Assembly (NCBI GenBank): GCA_922989275.2
Contig: OV277872.1
Location: forward strand, 32,157,619 to 32,221,618
DNA: 64,000 bases
Source: Gari tellinella
Taxonomy: Eukaryota; Mollusca; Bivalvia; Cardiida; Psammobiidae
Direction: 5' to 3'
A program made the position numbers and the translations under genes. Positions 33,537 to 44,184 of this stretch are shown here, one piece after another. Numbering within the stretch: position 1 is the stretch's first letter; each line of letters begins with the position of its first letter. The notes beneath the pieces are model-generated. The model did no database searches, was not told the DNA's origin, and saw only the letters and a list, made by a program, of their open reading frames with translations.

Positions 33537-34562
33537 CAGTAAACCTCACTTATAACGAACTCGGTTATAACGTACACTCGGTTATAAGGAACAGTTTTAA
33601 AATCCCCGAATCTTACCCTTCTTTGTTCTATATAAAATAATAAGGTTATAGCGTACTCGGTTATAACGAAACCTCGGCTATAGCGCACACCATTTTCCGG
33701 TCCGGATTCATCAAATTTCATTAAAATATCATCGGTTATAGCGTACCGTAGATTTCGAGTGTTTCAACTGTATGTCGCTGAGTAATTATTAATCGATAAT
33801 TACCTCACAGGTAAAATATTTGTCAGCGATCGTCTTCATGCTTTGTGTGTATGTGTGAGCGATATTAACAGAAAATTATTATGTTGGAATGACTTCAGAT
33901 ATGAGTGTCAAACAGTTCGAATCCTGATCACACACCGCATTGCGCAGCGTCTGATCTGGATCCAAACTGTTAACAAAGTCAACATTAAGCGATAAACAGG
34001 TTGAATAAGTCTACAAATGATCTCTGTGTTTATTCCTCCAAGTAAAATGGTTGATTGATTGACTGATTCAAAATATATCAAGAGTAATACATGTATTAGT
34101 TATTTGTTGCCCCGTAATGCGGAAATGTTAGAGCCTCGTTTTCGGTATCTCAGTCACCTGTAAGTTAGGTTTTTCAGAAAGTAAATGAATTGTTAGCCTG
34201 ACAAGAAACTGAGGTATGGATGCAAATGGCGACCAGTCGTGAAAGTTTTGTCCGATAAACAATGAAAATAAGACTACCTCCGCACGAGCAGTCATGTTGA
34301 AGGTAAACGAACTTGCTGAAATACTATTTCGTTAAAACATAAATATTCTTGTTAGCCAAATTTATAATGTTTCATTTAAACACATAGGTTTACACATGTA
34401 CACAAGTACATGTACATGTCTGGTGTTCGTTATAAGTCCAATTAGTTTGTTATACTAACCTCGCCTATAGCATACTAGTTCGCTATACGGTTATAACAAA
34501 CTTCGGCTATAGCGAACATTTTTTTGAGGTCCCGAGGTGTTCGTTATAAGCGAGGTTTACTG
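33537..34562. mobile_element. TA-flanked element of about 1 kb
   Basis: Inverted ends CAGTAAACCTC(A)CTTATAACG and CGTTATAAGCGAGGTTTACTG, flanked by TA, with repeated CGGTTATA(A/G)CG near both ends. The longest interior frames are short and have no transposase motif I can see. Probably a deleted Tc1/mariner-type element. Confidence 0.7.
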
Positions 34563-34742
34563 TACAATGTATAATAATCTCATTGATCCTTGAAACTTCC
34601 AAGTCGACAATTCACTTTCCAATTAAGTCTAATTCATTTTAAACTAATTAGGGGTACCATGGTACTTCTTCTGGTCTGGATCTACGTGCTTTGCAAAGAA
34701 CAAGACATGTACTCTTCACAGGTAATGTTCGAACATCCAATT

Positions 34743-34956
34743 TTAACCCTTAGCCTGCCACTCACGACTATAGCTCCATATGCAAACAGCTTGGATCCGG
34801 ATGAGACGCCGAGTAACTCGGCGTCTCATCCGGATCCAAGCTGTTTGACACTCGGACAACATTTTCAGCAATTTTGAGTAACTTTGAAGCACTTTGAAAC
34901 TTGAAGCAGACGAGAAATATAGCAGACGACAATTTATTTGGTGGGCTAAGGGTTAA
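34743..34956. mobile_element. F2 MITE
   Basis: Complete copy, TTAA at both edges, stem identical to the 7,772 and 32,806 copies. Confidence 0.85.
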
Positions 34957-36180
34957 AGGATGCATGTGCTTGTCACTCAGTGTTCAGTATGTGTTGTTTC
35001 TTTTACAATGTCATGGAAAGAATAAAACATCATATGACTGATAAACAAAAAGAATGTTGAAATCTGATTGTTTATTTCACATAGAACAAGTAAAAGTATC
35101 ATCCACATAGAATAAGTAAAAGTATCAAGTAACTAATGATTTGCAAAACACAGCTGCATTTAAAGTCTCAACTATTCCAAAAGCTTAATGAAAATGTGGC
35201 ATGTACATGTATCATCAAAAGATATTTACACTTCCTCAGGATTTCAATTAAAACTGTCACCTAGGGGCTCCCAATACCCCACATACTGTTTCATTATAAT
35301 GTCATAGACAATAACTCTAGTAACAAGAGGGCCACAGCATCCATGAATTGCTCACCTTGTGGTTTACTATGGTCATGGTGACATTAAAAGTGGGCAAGTG
35401 GTATCACAATAGAACATTTGTAAGCTTTCACTGATGCAAAATAAGGAAAATCTGCCCACATCCACTGGCAGACATATCTTTTAAGCCTTTTTTTTTTTAA
35501 CACTGAGGCATAATTTTAACAATTTTGATAGGTCCTGTAGAATATTATTAAGTTGTTATCAGGTTTGATTCTCATCACTACTATAATATGCAATCTTGCA
35601 CTTCAGTTACTATTATTATTCAACACATACAGTTTTGTAGAGGCATAAAGGTTTTGCCACTTGACAGAAAGCTGTAGACAAATTGACAGCTATACATAAA
35701 ACTTTGCACTTCATGTGTCCGTCTTACGACAAAAGCTGTTGTAAGTCAAAATTTTAAAATGCATCTAAATAATTATTTCTCCATCCTGTCTTGTGACATC
35801 TCTTTGGAATTGCCTTTAAAAGATGATTCCAAAGAGATGTCACAAGACAGGATTAGATGGAGAAATAAATATCAATTGAGAATTTTAGAATCTGACTGAC
35901 GTTTCGTAAGATAAGCCCCAGGTGAAATAACATTTCAAATATTGACATCATCCAGTCTTATCCAGATGGAGATTTCTAAAGACACAGGTGACTGCTTAAT
36001 GCTTAATAAAAATAATGCAGAAAGCTATAGGAGATTTCAGCATTATACTTATCGAGAAGTGAGCAACCACCACCATCCTGTTTTTAAAACTACCAATGAG
36101 TCTTTGATATGGTGGTCACTTAATACAGCATTGACTGTGTAAAAATGTTAAACATCATCAACTTGCAATTCAATAACTTT
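34957..36180. repeat. Intron with truncated F10 and partial F5
   Basis: 34,957-35,330: no recognisable element. 35,333-35,640 begins ACAAGAGGGCCACAGC like F10 but degrades. 35,705-35,922 is an F5 copy lacking its outer end (stem CTTTGGAATTGCCTTTAAA). Nothing recognised from 35,930 to the ZE9 stop. Confidence 0.5.
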
Positions 36181-36189
36181 GGATTTATT

Positions 36190-36446
36190 CTATATTTGTT
36201 TATGGACCGTTCCTTTATGCTGGACCATATTCCCTTTGTGCGCAAACTTTTTCCCACATATGTCGCACTCGAATGGTTTTTCGCCAGTGTGGATTCTCAC
36301 ATGTATCCTGAGAGCGGAAGTCGAGGCCATTATTTTCCCGCAGATCTTGCATGTCATATTCTGCAGTTTGCCCGAAAAATTGAAAGATTCTAGCTGTTGA
36401 CTAATTCTGTAGCTTTCTTCAGGATCCTTTGTTAGCTCAAGGTGGG
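36190..36446 (-). CDS. ZE9: alternative 3'-terminal exon, paired C2H2 fingers
   Basis: Found by reading the minus strand. Acceptor TAAATTCTATTTCAG, exon start CC|CAC (phase 1), 84 residues, stop TAG followed at once by AATAAA, a plausible polyadenylation signal at 36,183-36,188. A 31-residue lead rich in Glu, Ser and Gln precedes C32-C35-H48-H52, linker TGEKPF, and C60-C63-H76-H81. The tail is three residues. It resembles ZE2 and ZE4 ([16 protein letters not shown]). It has no ATG at its start and depends on upstream exons for initiation. The nearest cassettes are ZE8 (4.7 kb upstream) and ZE10 (4.8 kb downstream). Confidence 0.9.
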
Positions 36447-36519
36447 CTGAAATAGAATTTATACTTGTGCAAGTTTCCTGCGCAAATTACTGAACTCTGT
36501 GTTTATCTCAGCTATGGTA

Positions 36520-36900
36520 AGTACAGTAGAGAATACGTTATTCTTTACCAATTTAAACACAAACGCAACGCAAACGCATTGTAATAAAATGAAGAAAATG
36601 ACAATTTTTCAACAATTCTGAATGTTGATTTTAACCTTGACGGCAAACAGTTTGGAGCCTGATTTAGCGTTAACTCCTCGTTTGGGAAAGAATAACGTTT
36701 TCTTCACTGTATACAGTTGAACCTTAGTCCTACATTCAACATTGCTTAACCCATTACCCCATAAATACACCTTGATACACATTTAAGTAATTCCTCAAAA
36801 GGAACATTATGGTGCAATATTTAAATGAAACCAATATAGTAAATCCTCTCTATAGTGACTATACTAAAAGAAGGTAAACTTTACTTTGTTTTAAGGTAGG
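36520..36900. mobile_element. F12 TA-ended palindrome and partial F1
   Basis: 36,520-36,712 has ends ACAGTAGAGAATACGTTATTC and AATAACGTTTTCTTCACTGT around CAAACAGTTTGGAGCCTGAT. A fuller relative is at 41,662-41,909. F1 left part at 36,734-36,850. Confidence 0.6.
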
Positions 36901-36907
36901 TAGCTGC

Positions 36908-37270
36908 TTAACTCTTTCCTCCCTGAAACTTTAAATGGACAATTCCAGTTTCCATTTTAGTCAAGTCCATTTCTGACTTTTAAGGGTTGTTTTGTCAATG
37001 TTTGGCATTATGACAAACAGTGAAGACCCTGATCAGAGGGCTCCTTCACTGTTTGCATAGGACAATTGTTTGCATAGGACAATTGTACTATCACATGTAC
37101 ATTGTTTGAAAAGAACGCCTATATTCAAAGGGTTAAAGCAATTAATGTGAAAGTAAGCAGAAAGCTCCTTTATGAACTGTTTTACGGTACTTTCACTTTG
37201 TTTTAAGCTGCCACCTGTATTTCTTACAATCATTTAGCCTTATTTCTAGTGGTCATTATAGAGGGGGTTC
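36908..37270. mobile_element. Reverse F3 and F6-like remnant
   Basis: F3 at 36,908-37,137 with TTAA at both edges; its stem loop is replaced by a small duplication of TTTGCATAGGACAATTG. 37,140-37,275 resembles F6 (AAAGTAAGCAGAAAGCTCC...). Confidence 0.65.
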
Positions 37271-37274
37271 ACTG

Positions 37275-37825
37275 AAATTACTGTATTGTTAACTGTTGGT
37301 TGATTTACAACAACAGTAAATACCATAGTCACACTTAAAGCATGCGGCAGTCGAGACTCGATACCTCGAACTCGAGTCATTTCGAACATATCCGTGTTTC
37401 AGGGTTGACTATGGCTATGCCACATTTTGACATACGGGCAAGTTCGACTTTAGTGAGATCGATTTATCGAACGTCAACACAGGAAATACCAATAGAATCG
37501 AGTTCGAAGTTTCGAGTCTTGACTGTGTATTGTAATTTATATGAAAAGGAGAAGAATTTATATAAGTTTACCAAAACTTGTTTTCTAATCCTTATATTTA
37601 TATGTGAAATTATATGTATTGTCAGTTATGACTGTATCTATTTTGAAATAAATACTGTACTGTTTAAACTAAATACCATAGTCGAGAGGAGAAAATAACT
37701 CCAACGGCTGCAATAAACAAATCAACTGGCTTATTTGAGTTAGCTCCCTTTTATTGTTCAATAATAGACTATATATAAGTACTGGTATTTACAAACACAG
37801 ATAGCTATGCACATTTCATGTATTA
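37275..37825. other. Unclassified stretch with CTCGAACTCGAGT motifs
   Basis: AATACCATAGTC occurs near both ends (37,321 and 37,672) and the interior contains TCGAACTCGAGTCATTTCGA and several TCGA-rich words. A 118-residue open frame here has low complexity and no recognisable domain, so I do not call a gene. May be another element. Confidence 0.35.
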
Positions 37826-38590
37826 ACCCATTACCCCATAAATATGCCTTTTTATGCCTCTAATTTATTCCTTCACCAAAGAAAAAGATTCCTCTTTATA
37901 CAGTTACGAGTAAAATAATGTACAATAAGAAATAGTTTTGTTATTCTACTAGATTATAGCTTAAAGGGACTCGCAACCGGATGGTGTACTTGTCAAAATA
38001 AAATAAAATACTCAAATAAAAGCAAATTTGTGGCATTATTTGGCTTCTGACATTAAAAAAATATGATCAGTCCAAAAAAAGTCTCAAGAATCGTCACCGA
38101 ATCTTAGATTTTTAGATGTTTTCCATCGTTTTTCTATACCGACTAGTAGACGGTATAGTTGTTGTTGTTGCTTCTCTACACGGGCTCAGACATAAACACG
38201 AGCCGAATTACGAAGTTGTATGCACTTTCGATCGCAACACATTTAAATACGTTAAATCGATCCGAGATAAACGGATAGTTCCGTGGCCCATTGGTCTAAG
38301 CGGTTTCCCCTATTTTGCCTTCTGTCCGCCAATGCCGGGCCCCGGGTTCGAATCCCACCAGAGACCAATAATTTTTTTTATTGAAATACATTTTTTTAAA
38401 CAGAATTTCTTATCCTAAACTAATTCTTTACCATTTATATAAGCGTTTGACACATATTTACAAATTACTATTTTTAATGCACCATCTGGTTGCGAGTCGC
38501 TTTAAAGCAGGCTGAAAGTACTTTTATCTTGCTTCAAGTGATTATTCATCTTAAATATTGAAAACATGCCATGGGGTAATGGGTTGAACA
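37825..38590. mobile_element. F1 split by F8 (copy 2)
   Basis: F8 spans 37,965-38,501 (537 bp) between two TTAA repeats that restore the F1 reading ATAGC|TTAA|AGCAGGC. Ends AGGGACTCGCAACCGG and GGTTGCGAGTCGCT. Inside, 38,281-38,366 is tRNA-like: box A TGGTCTAAGCGG at 38,292-38,303 and box B GGGTTCGAATCCC at 38,344-38,356. Confidence 0.88.
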
Positions 38591-38805
38591 TGATAAACTT
38601 TAAGTTAGAAAACATTAACAGATACGTATAATTACATGTTTGTATATCGTAAATGGTCGTAAATCATACTTGTTAACATAGAAAATTGAAAATTCTGCTC
38701 TAATGTAAGGTTAAATGTAAGCAAGTTTCACATTGGAAAGAGTTCCCATAACAAAATTGAAAATGCAATATACTTCATAACCCACCACACAACACTGACT
38801 ATAAT

Positions 38806-39018
38806 TTAACCCTTATCCTGCGGTGATGTCGTCTGCTTCGAAATTGCCGTCTGCAAAATTTGTTAAATTTAGGTGTATACATTTTATAAGTAAAGAAACT
38901 GAAAGACGAGTGTCAAACAGTTTGGATCCAGATCAGATGCCGCGTTACGCGGCGTCTGATCTGGATCTAAACTGTTTGCAAAAATCAATAAAGTCGCGAC
39001 CAGCAGGCAAAGGGTTAA
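38806..39018 (-). mobile_element. F7 MITE, reverse
   Basis: TTAACCCTTATCCTGCGGTG to CAGCAGGCAAAGGGTTAA; perfect TTAA edges; stem GATCCAGATCAGATGCCGCG and complement. Confidence 0.8.
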
Positions 39019-39480
39019 AACTGTTGTGCAGTAAACATTGAAACAAAACTAAATTGAGCATCGCCCACCAGGGGGCGCTTAAAGAGGAGTAAACATATAT
39101 GAAACATTAATAAGAATTTATGGCTTTTTTCTTGTGTATAACAGTGTAGACCCTAACAGGGCTGCCTGATTACCTTAGCACTCTTTTTTATGGGATCAAT
39201 TTGACATGAGACTGCATTTTCTTTCTTTTTTTTGAAATTATTAGCCAATGTTATAGTTCAGATAAAAGATGTTAATCGTGTGTGAAGTTTAAGCCATTCC
39301 TCATAGCTTGCTTTCAGTATTGAAGATATTGTTCCTTAAAGCATGCTGAAAGTAAAGCAGAATGCTCCTTATGGAACATTCTGCTTTACTTTCAGCTTGC
39401 TTCAAGCTATCATCTGCTAGAATACAGAAAATATTTCTTAGAAAATGTTTTCTGATGGTGCATAATTCATGATTAGCACA
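39019..39480. mobile_element. Plain DNA and F1 fragment
   Basis: 39,019-39,290 holds only a CACCAGGGGGCGCTT motif (CTCF-like by eye, unproven) at about 39,066. 39,290-39,470 is the central part of a reverse F1. Confidence 0.45.
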
Positions 39481-39898
39481 TGGCTTGGAGCTCTCGGCCA
39501 ATCAGAGGCTTCAAAAACCTGTGAATATATCGTTTATTTTACAAAACCATGAAATAACTAACACACTGTTCACTTATTCCAAGCTTCCGTCATATCAAGG
39601 CAATTTGACGTCACAACCCTAGATCGGAGGGGAACTGCACTCGCTTGATGACGTCATATTATGTACAGTGAGACCTAAACTTTAAAGGCAATTAATAATG
39701 AATTGTGCTTACATAATTATAGAGCTTCAATAAGCGTTATTTATGTTGGTGTTAAAGCATGCTTAATGTCTCAAACTGCACATGGAAATAACCTTTCAAT
39801 TTAAGTAAAGTATTACAAATAAAATGTCTTTTTCGTCTAAAACAAAAAGTAGAAACGTAGGGTCTTCTTGTTTTCCTCGAGCCCAAGCCAGTGCTAAA
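39480..39898. other. Low-repeat stretch with CCAAT and two TGACGTCA sites
   Basis: GGCCAATCAG at about 39,497 and perfect TGACGTCA at 39,606-39,613 and 39,649-39,656, with GATCGGAGGGGAACTGCAC between. This combination resembles promoter-type elements, but no exon or start site is visible. It may equally be part of a dispersed repeat, since TGACGTCATATTA recurs at 55,751. Confidence 0.35.
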
Positions 39899-39999
39899 TA
39901 GGTTAGACCACGGTTGCGCGCGAATAAACGACATAGTTCTCGGGGGCTACGCCCCCTCGAACTATATCGTTTATTCGCTTGCAACCATGGTCTAACCTA
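39899..39999. repeat. Foldback with about 48-bp arms
   Basis: Arms begin TAGGTTAGACCACGGTTGC and end as the complement, about five mismatches, loop CTAC. GC-rich centre CGGGGGCTACGCCCCC. Confidence 0.85.
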
Positions 40000-40039
40000 T
40001 ACTTGTACAGAGTGAGACTATTTCGTATAAAGGCATATC

Positions 40040-40230
40040 CAGGGCTCCAGATAAGAGGGAGTAAAACTGAACAAATCCAACATTTTGTCACTCATTTTAG
40101 CACCAAATCCTAAGGTGTTACCACTCATTAAAATCGTCTCTTCGAGACGATTCTTAAATAAATAATGAGTAGTAGGTGCAGAAATAAAAAATTTTAATTT
40201 TTTAAACACCCCCCCTTATCTGGAGCCCTG
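40040..40230. mobile_element. F4 MITE
   Basis: CAGGGCTCCAGATAAGAGGG to TTATCTGGAGCCCTG; one stem arm carries an insertion (AAATAAATAATGAG). Confidence 0.75.
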
Positions 40231-40257
40231 CATATCTATTAGGTTTTTTGTTTGTGA

Positions 40258-40516
40258 TTTTACGTCGCTTTCAACAGTATTTCAGTCATATCGCAACGTC
40301 CAGCTAATCACAGGTGGAGGAAGACCCCAGAAGTCCTTTATGCACTGTAACAGGCACAAATCGGCAACTGGGTAGAACCACCGACCTTCCGCAAGCCAGC
40401 TGGAAGGCTTCCCCACATGAAAAATCCGAACGACCCTACTGGGATTCGAACTCACAGCGGTGAGGAGCTTAGTGAAGTAAGTCACAGTGACTATACCACT
40501 AAGCCACGGAGGCCCC
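40258..40516 (-). mobile_element. tRNA-derived SINE, complete head
   Basis: On the minus strand the head reads box A TGGCTTAGTGG (40,497-40,507) and box B GAGTTCGAATCCC (40,441-40,453), followed by a body ending CTGTTGAAAGCGACGTAAAA. About 90% or more like the 26,862 copy by eye. Confidence 0.82.
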
Positions 40517-40599
40517 TATCTATTAGGTAATTGGTTAATATCTTCAGCAGAAGAAGCAAAACTACTGGAGATCAATACAGTCATAATGTCATAACATCA

Positions 40600-41000
40600 A
40601 AATAGTCTTTTTCTCACAGGCTCAAAGTAAAGCATTATGGCACATTCTGCTTTACTTTCAACCTGCTTTAAGGTCACATGTCATCAAAACTAGAAACGGG
40701 CTATTGAGTATTTTTTAAGGATTAAATCGACTCTCGCAGGTTTGTTCCTAAAATATATTAAAGTACAATAATTAAATTGCAGACCCATTTAAGAGGGCTC
40801 CTTCAGGCTCCGAGGTTATGAAGCTTTTGACTCGAGTCTAAACTCATTCCCAAACATTTGATTGGTCAGATTTGAGCCTATCTGCTCAAATCTGACCAAT
40901 CAAATGCTTGGGAACTCGCTAAGACAAAACTAAAACGCTTTATAACCTAGGACCCTGGAGCCCTCTGAAATGAGTCTACAATGTTTGTGATGGATATGTA
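40600..41000. mobile_element. F1 scrap and F13 palindrome
   Basis: 40,600-40,715 is an F1 right part. 40,795-40,980 is F13: AGAGGGCTCC...GAGGTTAT, stem ATTTGATTGGTCAGATTTGA and complement, TTATAACCTAGGACC. A second copy (53,327-53,478) abuts ZE4. Confidence 0.7.
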
Positions 41001-41175
41001 TATCTATTCCAGCGTTGTTAGCTTAAATAGATATCAGGAAGGAACTGCCAATTTGTTTCTGAGGGATTGACATTAAATTTATTAAAGATTCTGGCTCTTG
41101 ATCCTCGTCACTATTTGCAACGCCAAACCATTGTCAATTTTACTATACATGTATATTCATCTATTCAGCTATTCT

Positions 41176-41411
41176 TCATTTGTGTTGCTTAGCCATGTGG
41201 ATATCTAGCGAAGACTTCGACTTGTATGAGATGTTGCAAAGCGTGCAACGAAACGGTCTCTCGCCCGTGTGCACCCGCCTATGGTTCTGTAGTTTCCAAT
41301 TGTCAGGTAGCCGTTTCCCGCAAAACTCACACTCATACTTGCCATAAATATTTGACATAGGGGCCTCCATAGGGGTATAAATTGGTGAAGGTGGATTTGT
41401 ATTTCCAACAC
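41176..41411 (-). CDS. ZE8: alternative 3'-terminal exon, paired C2H2 fingers (recent duplicate of ZE7)
   Basis: Acceptor TGTATTTTCATTTCCAG, exon start GT|GTT (phase 1), 77 residues, stop TGA. A Pro-rich lead (residues 5-18, with MEAPMSN) is followed by C27-C30-H43-H47, linker TGERPF, and C55-C58-H71-H76. The second finger ends H-x4-H, whereas ZE7 ends H-x3-H, because the sequences part after residue 74. The exon is 1.2 kb from ZE7. Immediately upstream of its acceptor lie 31 bases of an F1 MITE terminus, then the 5' end of another exon copy (see the relic entry). ZE7, ZE8 and the relic record at least two duplications and one deletion. Confidence 0.92.
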
Positions 41412-41463
41412 CTGGAAATGAAAATACAGAAATCTGTTAACCCATTACCCCATAAATACGCCT

Positions 41464-41508
41464 TTTTAGTGGGAAAGTTTGATCGAGGCGGATTCGCATT
41501 TCCAACAC
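41464..41508 (-). pseudogene. Relic 5' end of a third ZE7/ZE8-type exon
   Basis: On the minus strand a third copy of the acceptor TTTTTATTTCCAG is followed by GT|GTT GGA AAT GCG AAT CCG CCT, matching the first residues of ZE7 and ZE8 (VGNxNxP). The similarity stops after about 15 codons, where the sequence becomes the terminal 31 bases of an F1 MITE that leads straight into the ZE8 acceptor. No fingers follow. The simplest reading is a tandem copy deleted between its own fifth decile and the MITE upstream of ZE8. If it were still spliced, the reading frame stays open through the MITE end and into ZE8's acceptor region, but out of register with ZE8. Confidence 0.75.
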
Positions 41509-41661
41509 CTGGAAATAAAAACATAGAACTTCTTTAACCACTGCGCAAGTTATTTTTTTCCATTTAGTGCCGGAATTGGATATAAACATCTCTTGCAAAC
41601 AGTGTAGACCCAGATCAGAGAGCTCCTCAATGGCTCCTTTAATCTGTTTGACACACTTTTA

Positions 41662-41909
41662 AAGTGGAGAATCTGTTATTCTTTCCCAATAAACGCGTTT
41701 ACGCTAAAACTATTATTTGCAGTGCAAACAGTTTGGAGCCAGATCAGACGCCGGGTAACCCGGCGTCTGATCAGGCTCCAAACTGTTTGCCACCAAGATA
41801 AACAAGAATTATCAGAATTGTCCAAAAGTTGTTCTTTTCTACGTTTTAGTGCTTTGGGTTTGCGTACGTTTGCGTTTAAACGGGAAAGAATAACAGATTC
41901 TCCACTGTA
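41662..41909. mobile_element. F12 palindromic MITE
   Basis: Ends GTGGAGAATCTGTTATTCTT and AAGAATAACAGATTCTCCAC; central stem CCAGATCAGACGCCGGGTAA. Related to 36,520. Confidence 0.8.
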
Positions 41910-42430
41910 AATATCTATACAGTAAAACCACTCTATTACGTGTTCAATTTGCAGCAAAGTCAACCCTGTATTAAGTGACCACCCAGTTGAAGGCCTATGG
42001 ATAGTTTCAAATGCAAGTGGTTGCTAAATGCAGGATAGAAATAATGCAGAAAGCTCCTTTACTATCTTGCATTTGGCAATTATTTGTCTTTAGCAACTCA
42101 ACCCTTTACCCCATAACCTGTTTCTAGTGCTGAGGAGAACAGCTTAAAAGTATAGTAAAATGCTTTAGTTTCAGCCATCATTAAGCTACCATCTGCTAGA
42201 AAATATATAATATATTTAATGCAACTTACATATTCATAACTTCATAAAGTGGAACTTATTTAAAACTTCAGGGGAAAAATAAATAAAAGGCTTAAAATAG
42301 TGTCTTTATGGGGTAATGGATTAAGAGATACATATAACTTCATAAAGTGGAACTTATTTAAAACTTCAGGGGAAAAATAAATAAAAGGCTTAAAATAGTG
42401 TCTTTATGGGGTAATGGATTAAGAGATACA
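41910..42430. mobile_element. F6-like remnant, F1, and a 98-bp tandem duplication of its end
   Basis: 41,930-42,080 is an F6-like remnant. A reverse F1 spans 42,098-42,334. Its last 98 bases (AACTTCATAAAGTGGAACTT...) are repeated exactly once more at 42,336-42,432. Confidence 0.75.
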
Positions 42431-42590
42431 TTTGTATTCTGAACTACTTGGATAGGTGGCAACTTAATACAAGATTGATTGCAACTAAATCTTTGTTTAA
42501 TCCACATCACATACTACATACACATAGTCTACACAAACACCAAACATTCGTCCATTTTTCACAACTAATTTAGTCTCCTCAATCATCTGT

Positions 42591-42847
42591 TCATTTATTC
42601 TTATAACCACCATACTTGACATGCTTAGCCATGTGAATATCTAACGAGATCTTCGACTTGTATGATGTGCTGCAAAGCGTGCACTGAAACGGTCTCTCCC
42701 CCGTATGAACGCGCCTATGGGCTTGTAGTTTCCAATTGTCAGGTAGTCGTTTCCCGCAAAACTCACAATCATACTTGCCATAAATATTTGACATAGGGGC
42801 CTCCATAGGGGTATAGATTGGTGAAGGTGAATTTGTATTTCCAACAC
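42591..42847 (-). CDS. ZE7: alternative 3'-terminal exon, paired C2H2 fingers (recent duplicate of ZE8)
   Basis: Acceptor TGTATTTTCATTTCCAG, exon start GT|GTT (phase 1), 84 residues, stop TGA overlapping an AATAAA hexamer that could serve as a polyadenylation signal. Fingers: C27-C30-H43-H47, linker TGERPF, C55-C58-H71-H75. Over residues 1-74 it differs from ZE8 at about seven positions: P6S, E26D, N42A, R54Q, N59S, I60T, S66I (ZE8 to ZE7). Two of these are DNA-contact helix positions (position 6 of finger 1, position 2 of finger 2). After the last finger the tails diverge completely; ZE7 has a longer Lys/Tyr/Gly-rich tail. A full F1 MITE sits just upstream of the acceptor at the same site as the truncated F1 beside ZE8. 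Confidence 0.92.
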
Positions 42848-42871
42848 CTGGAAATGAAAATACAAAAATCT

Positions 42872-43128
42872 GTTAACCCATTACCCCATAAATACGCCTT
42901 TTTACACCTCTAATTTTTTCCTCCATTGAAGAAAATAGTTCCATTTTATACACTCTTGAATATGTATCATAAAAAATATTTACTATATCCTAGCAGATGA
43001 TTATATAGCTTCAAGCAGTTAAAAATAAAGCAGAATGGGCCTTAAGGTGTATTCTGGTTTACTTTTAACCTGCTTTAAGTGGCCATGTATTGAAAACCAA
43101 AAAAATGCCAGCTGGGGCAAAGGGTTCA
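42872..43128 (+). mobile_element. F1 upstream of ZE7
   Basis: Starts TTAACCCATTACCCCATAAA within AAATCTG|TTAACCC, about 25 bases above the ZE7 acceptor. The same junction, AAATCTG|TTAACCC, occurs above ZE8, where only 31 bases of the element survive. Confidence 0.85.
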
Positions 43129-43199
43129 CCACTACTGACGTCACTGTTACCAATTTAGTGCTGTTCAAACTGAGTACAGTAAAACCTGTATGAAGCAAC

Positions 43200-43672
43200 C
43201 ACTATAAACATACAACATTTGTTGTCGTCAGTCAGATTCAAAGTTCTCAATTATTATTTATTTCTCCATCTAATCCTGTCTTACGAAACGTTGTACGACA
43301 TTTGTTGTCGTCAGTCTGATTCAAAGTTCTCAATTATTATTTATTTCTCCATCTAATCCTGTCTTACGAAACGTACGACATTTGTTGCGTCAGTCTGATT
43401 CAAAGTTCTCAATTATTATTTATTTCTCCATCTAATCCTGTCTTACGAAACGTTGTACGACATTTGTTGTCGTCAGTCTGATTCAAAGTTCTCAATTATT
43501 ATTTATTTCCCAATCTAATCCCGTCTTGTGACATCTCTCTGAAATAGTCTTTTCAAGACAATTCCAAAAATAATTATGTCACAAAACAAGATTAGATGGA
43601 GAAATCAGAAATTATATGTATCTTAGTTTTGACTTACGACCGTTTCTGTCGTACGACGTTTCGTAAGATGGG
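43200..43672. mobile_element. F5 with a four-fold tandem expansion of its left arm
   Basis: Units of about 81-83 bases beginning ACATTTGTTGTCGTCAGTCT at about 43,211, 43,296, 43,377 and 43,459; then the stem and the right end GTACGACGTTTCGTAAGATG. Confidence 0.82.
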
Positions 43673-44182
43673 CCCATAGTTAATACCTGGCATGTAAATC
43701 AGATATTATTGGTATATTAAGCCATTAGTGTAAGAGAATTCTGTCCAATAATGCTACAGCTATATACTTATCTTCATACTATATAGCAAATATGATCACT
43801 TCTTTTATCAGGGCCATTAAGCCAAATATTGTGAACAGAAATTGTCTTCTAAATGTCTCCTATATATTGTGTTTCAACAACAATAGAATCACTTCTTTCG
43901 AGTCAATTCAAATGAGTAATCATAACACAAGGTTTGGTGAAGCAATAAAGATTTAACCCATTTCTCCATAAATACACCTTTTTTACGCATCCAATTAATT
44001 CCTCCTCTGAAATAATAGTTCTAATTTATAGTCCTGAATATGCACCATTAATATATATATTCAATAACCTAGCTAGTAAAGCAGAATGCGCCTTAAATTA
44101 CGACGCATTCTGCTTTCCTTTCAAACTGCTTTAAGTGGTCACCTATCATTAAAACACATAGGCTATGGGGGATGGGTTAAGT
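43672..44182. mobile_element. Plain DNA, decayed F4 and F1
   Basis: 43,672-43,850 nothing recognised; 43,880-43,945 resembles the right half of an F4; F1 at 43,955-44,182. Confidence 0.5.
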
Positions 44183-44184
44183 AT

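Noticed and set aside
33537..34562. Autonomous transposase gene in the 1-kb TA-flanked element
   Set aside because: Only short frames are present on both strands, without a visible DDE-type pattern.
37342..37698. 118-residue plus-strand frame
   Set aside because: No recognisable domain, low-complexity hydrophobic C-terminal part, and the region looks like a repeat with AATACCATAGTC at both ends.
38281..38366. Genuine functional tRNA gene
   Set aside because: Boxes A and B are present, but the unit lies inside a repeated TTAA-flanked element and I could not fold a full cloverleaf with confidence, so it is annotated as tRNA-like cargo only.
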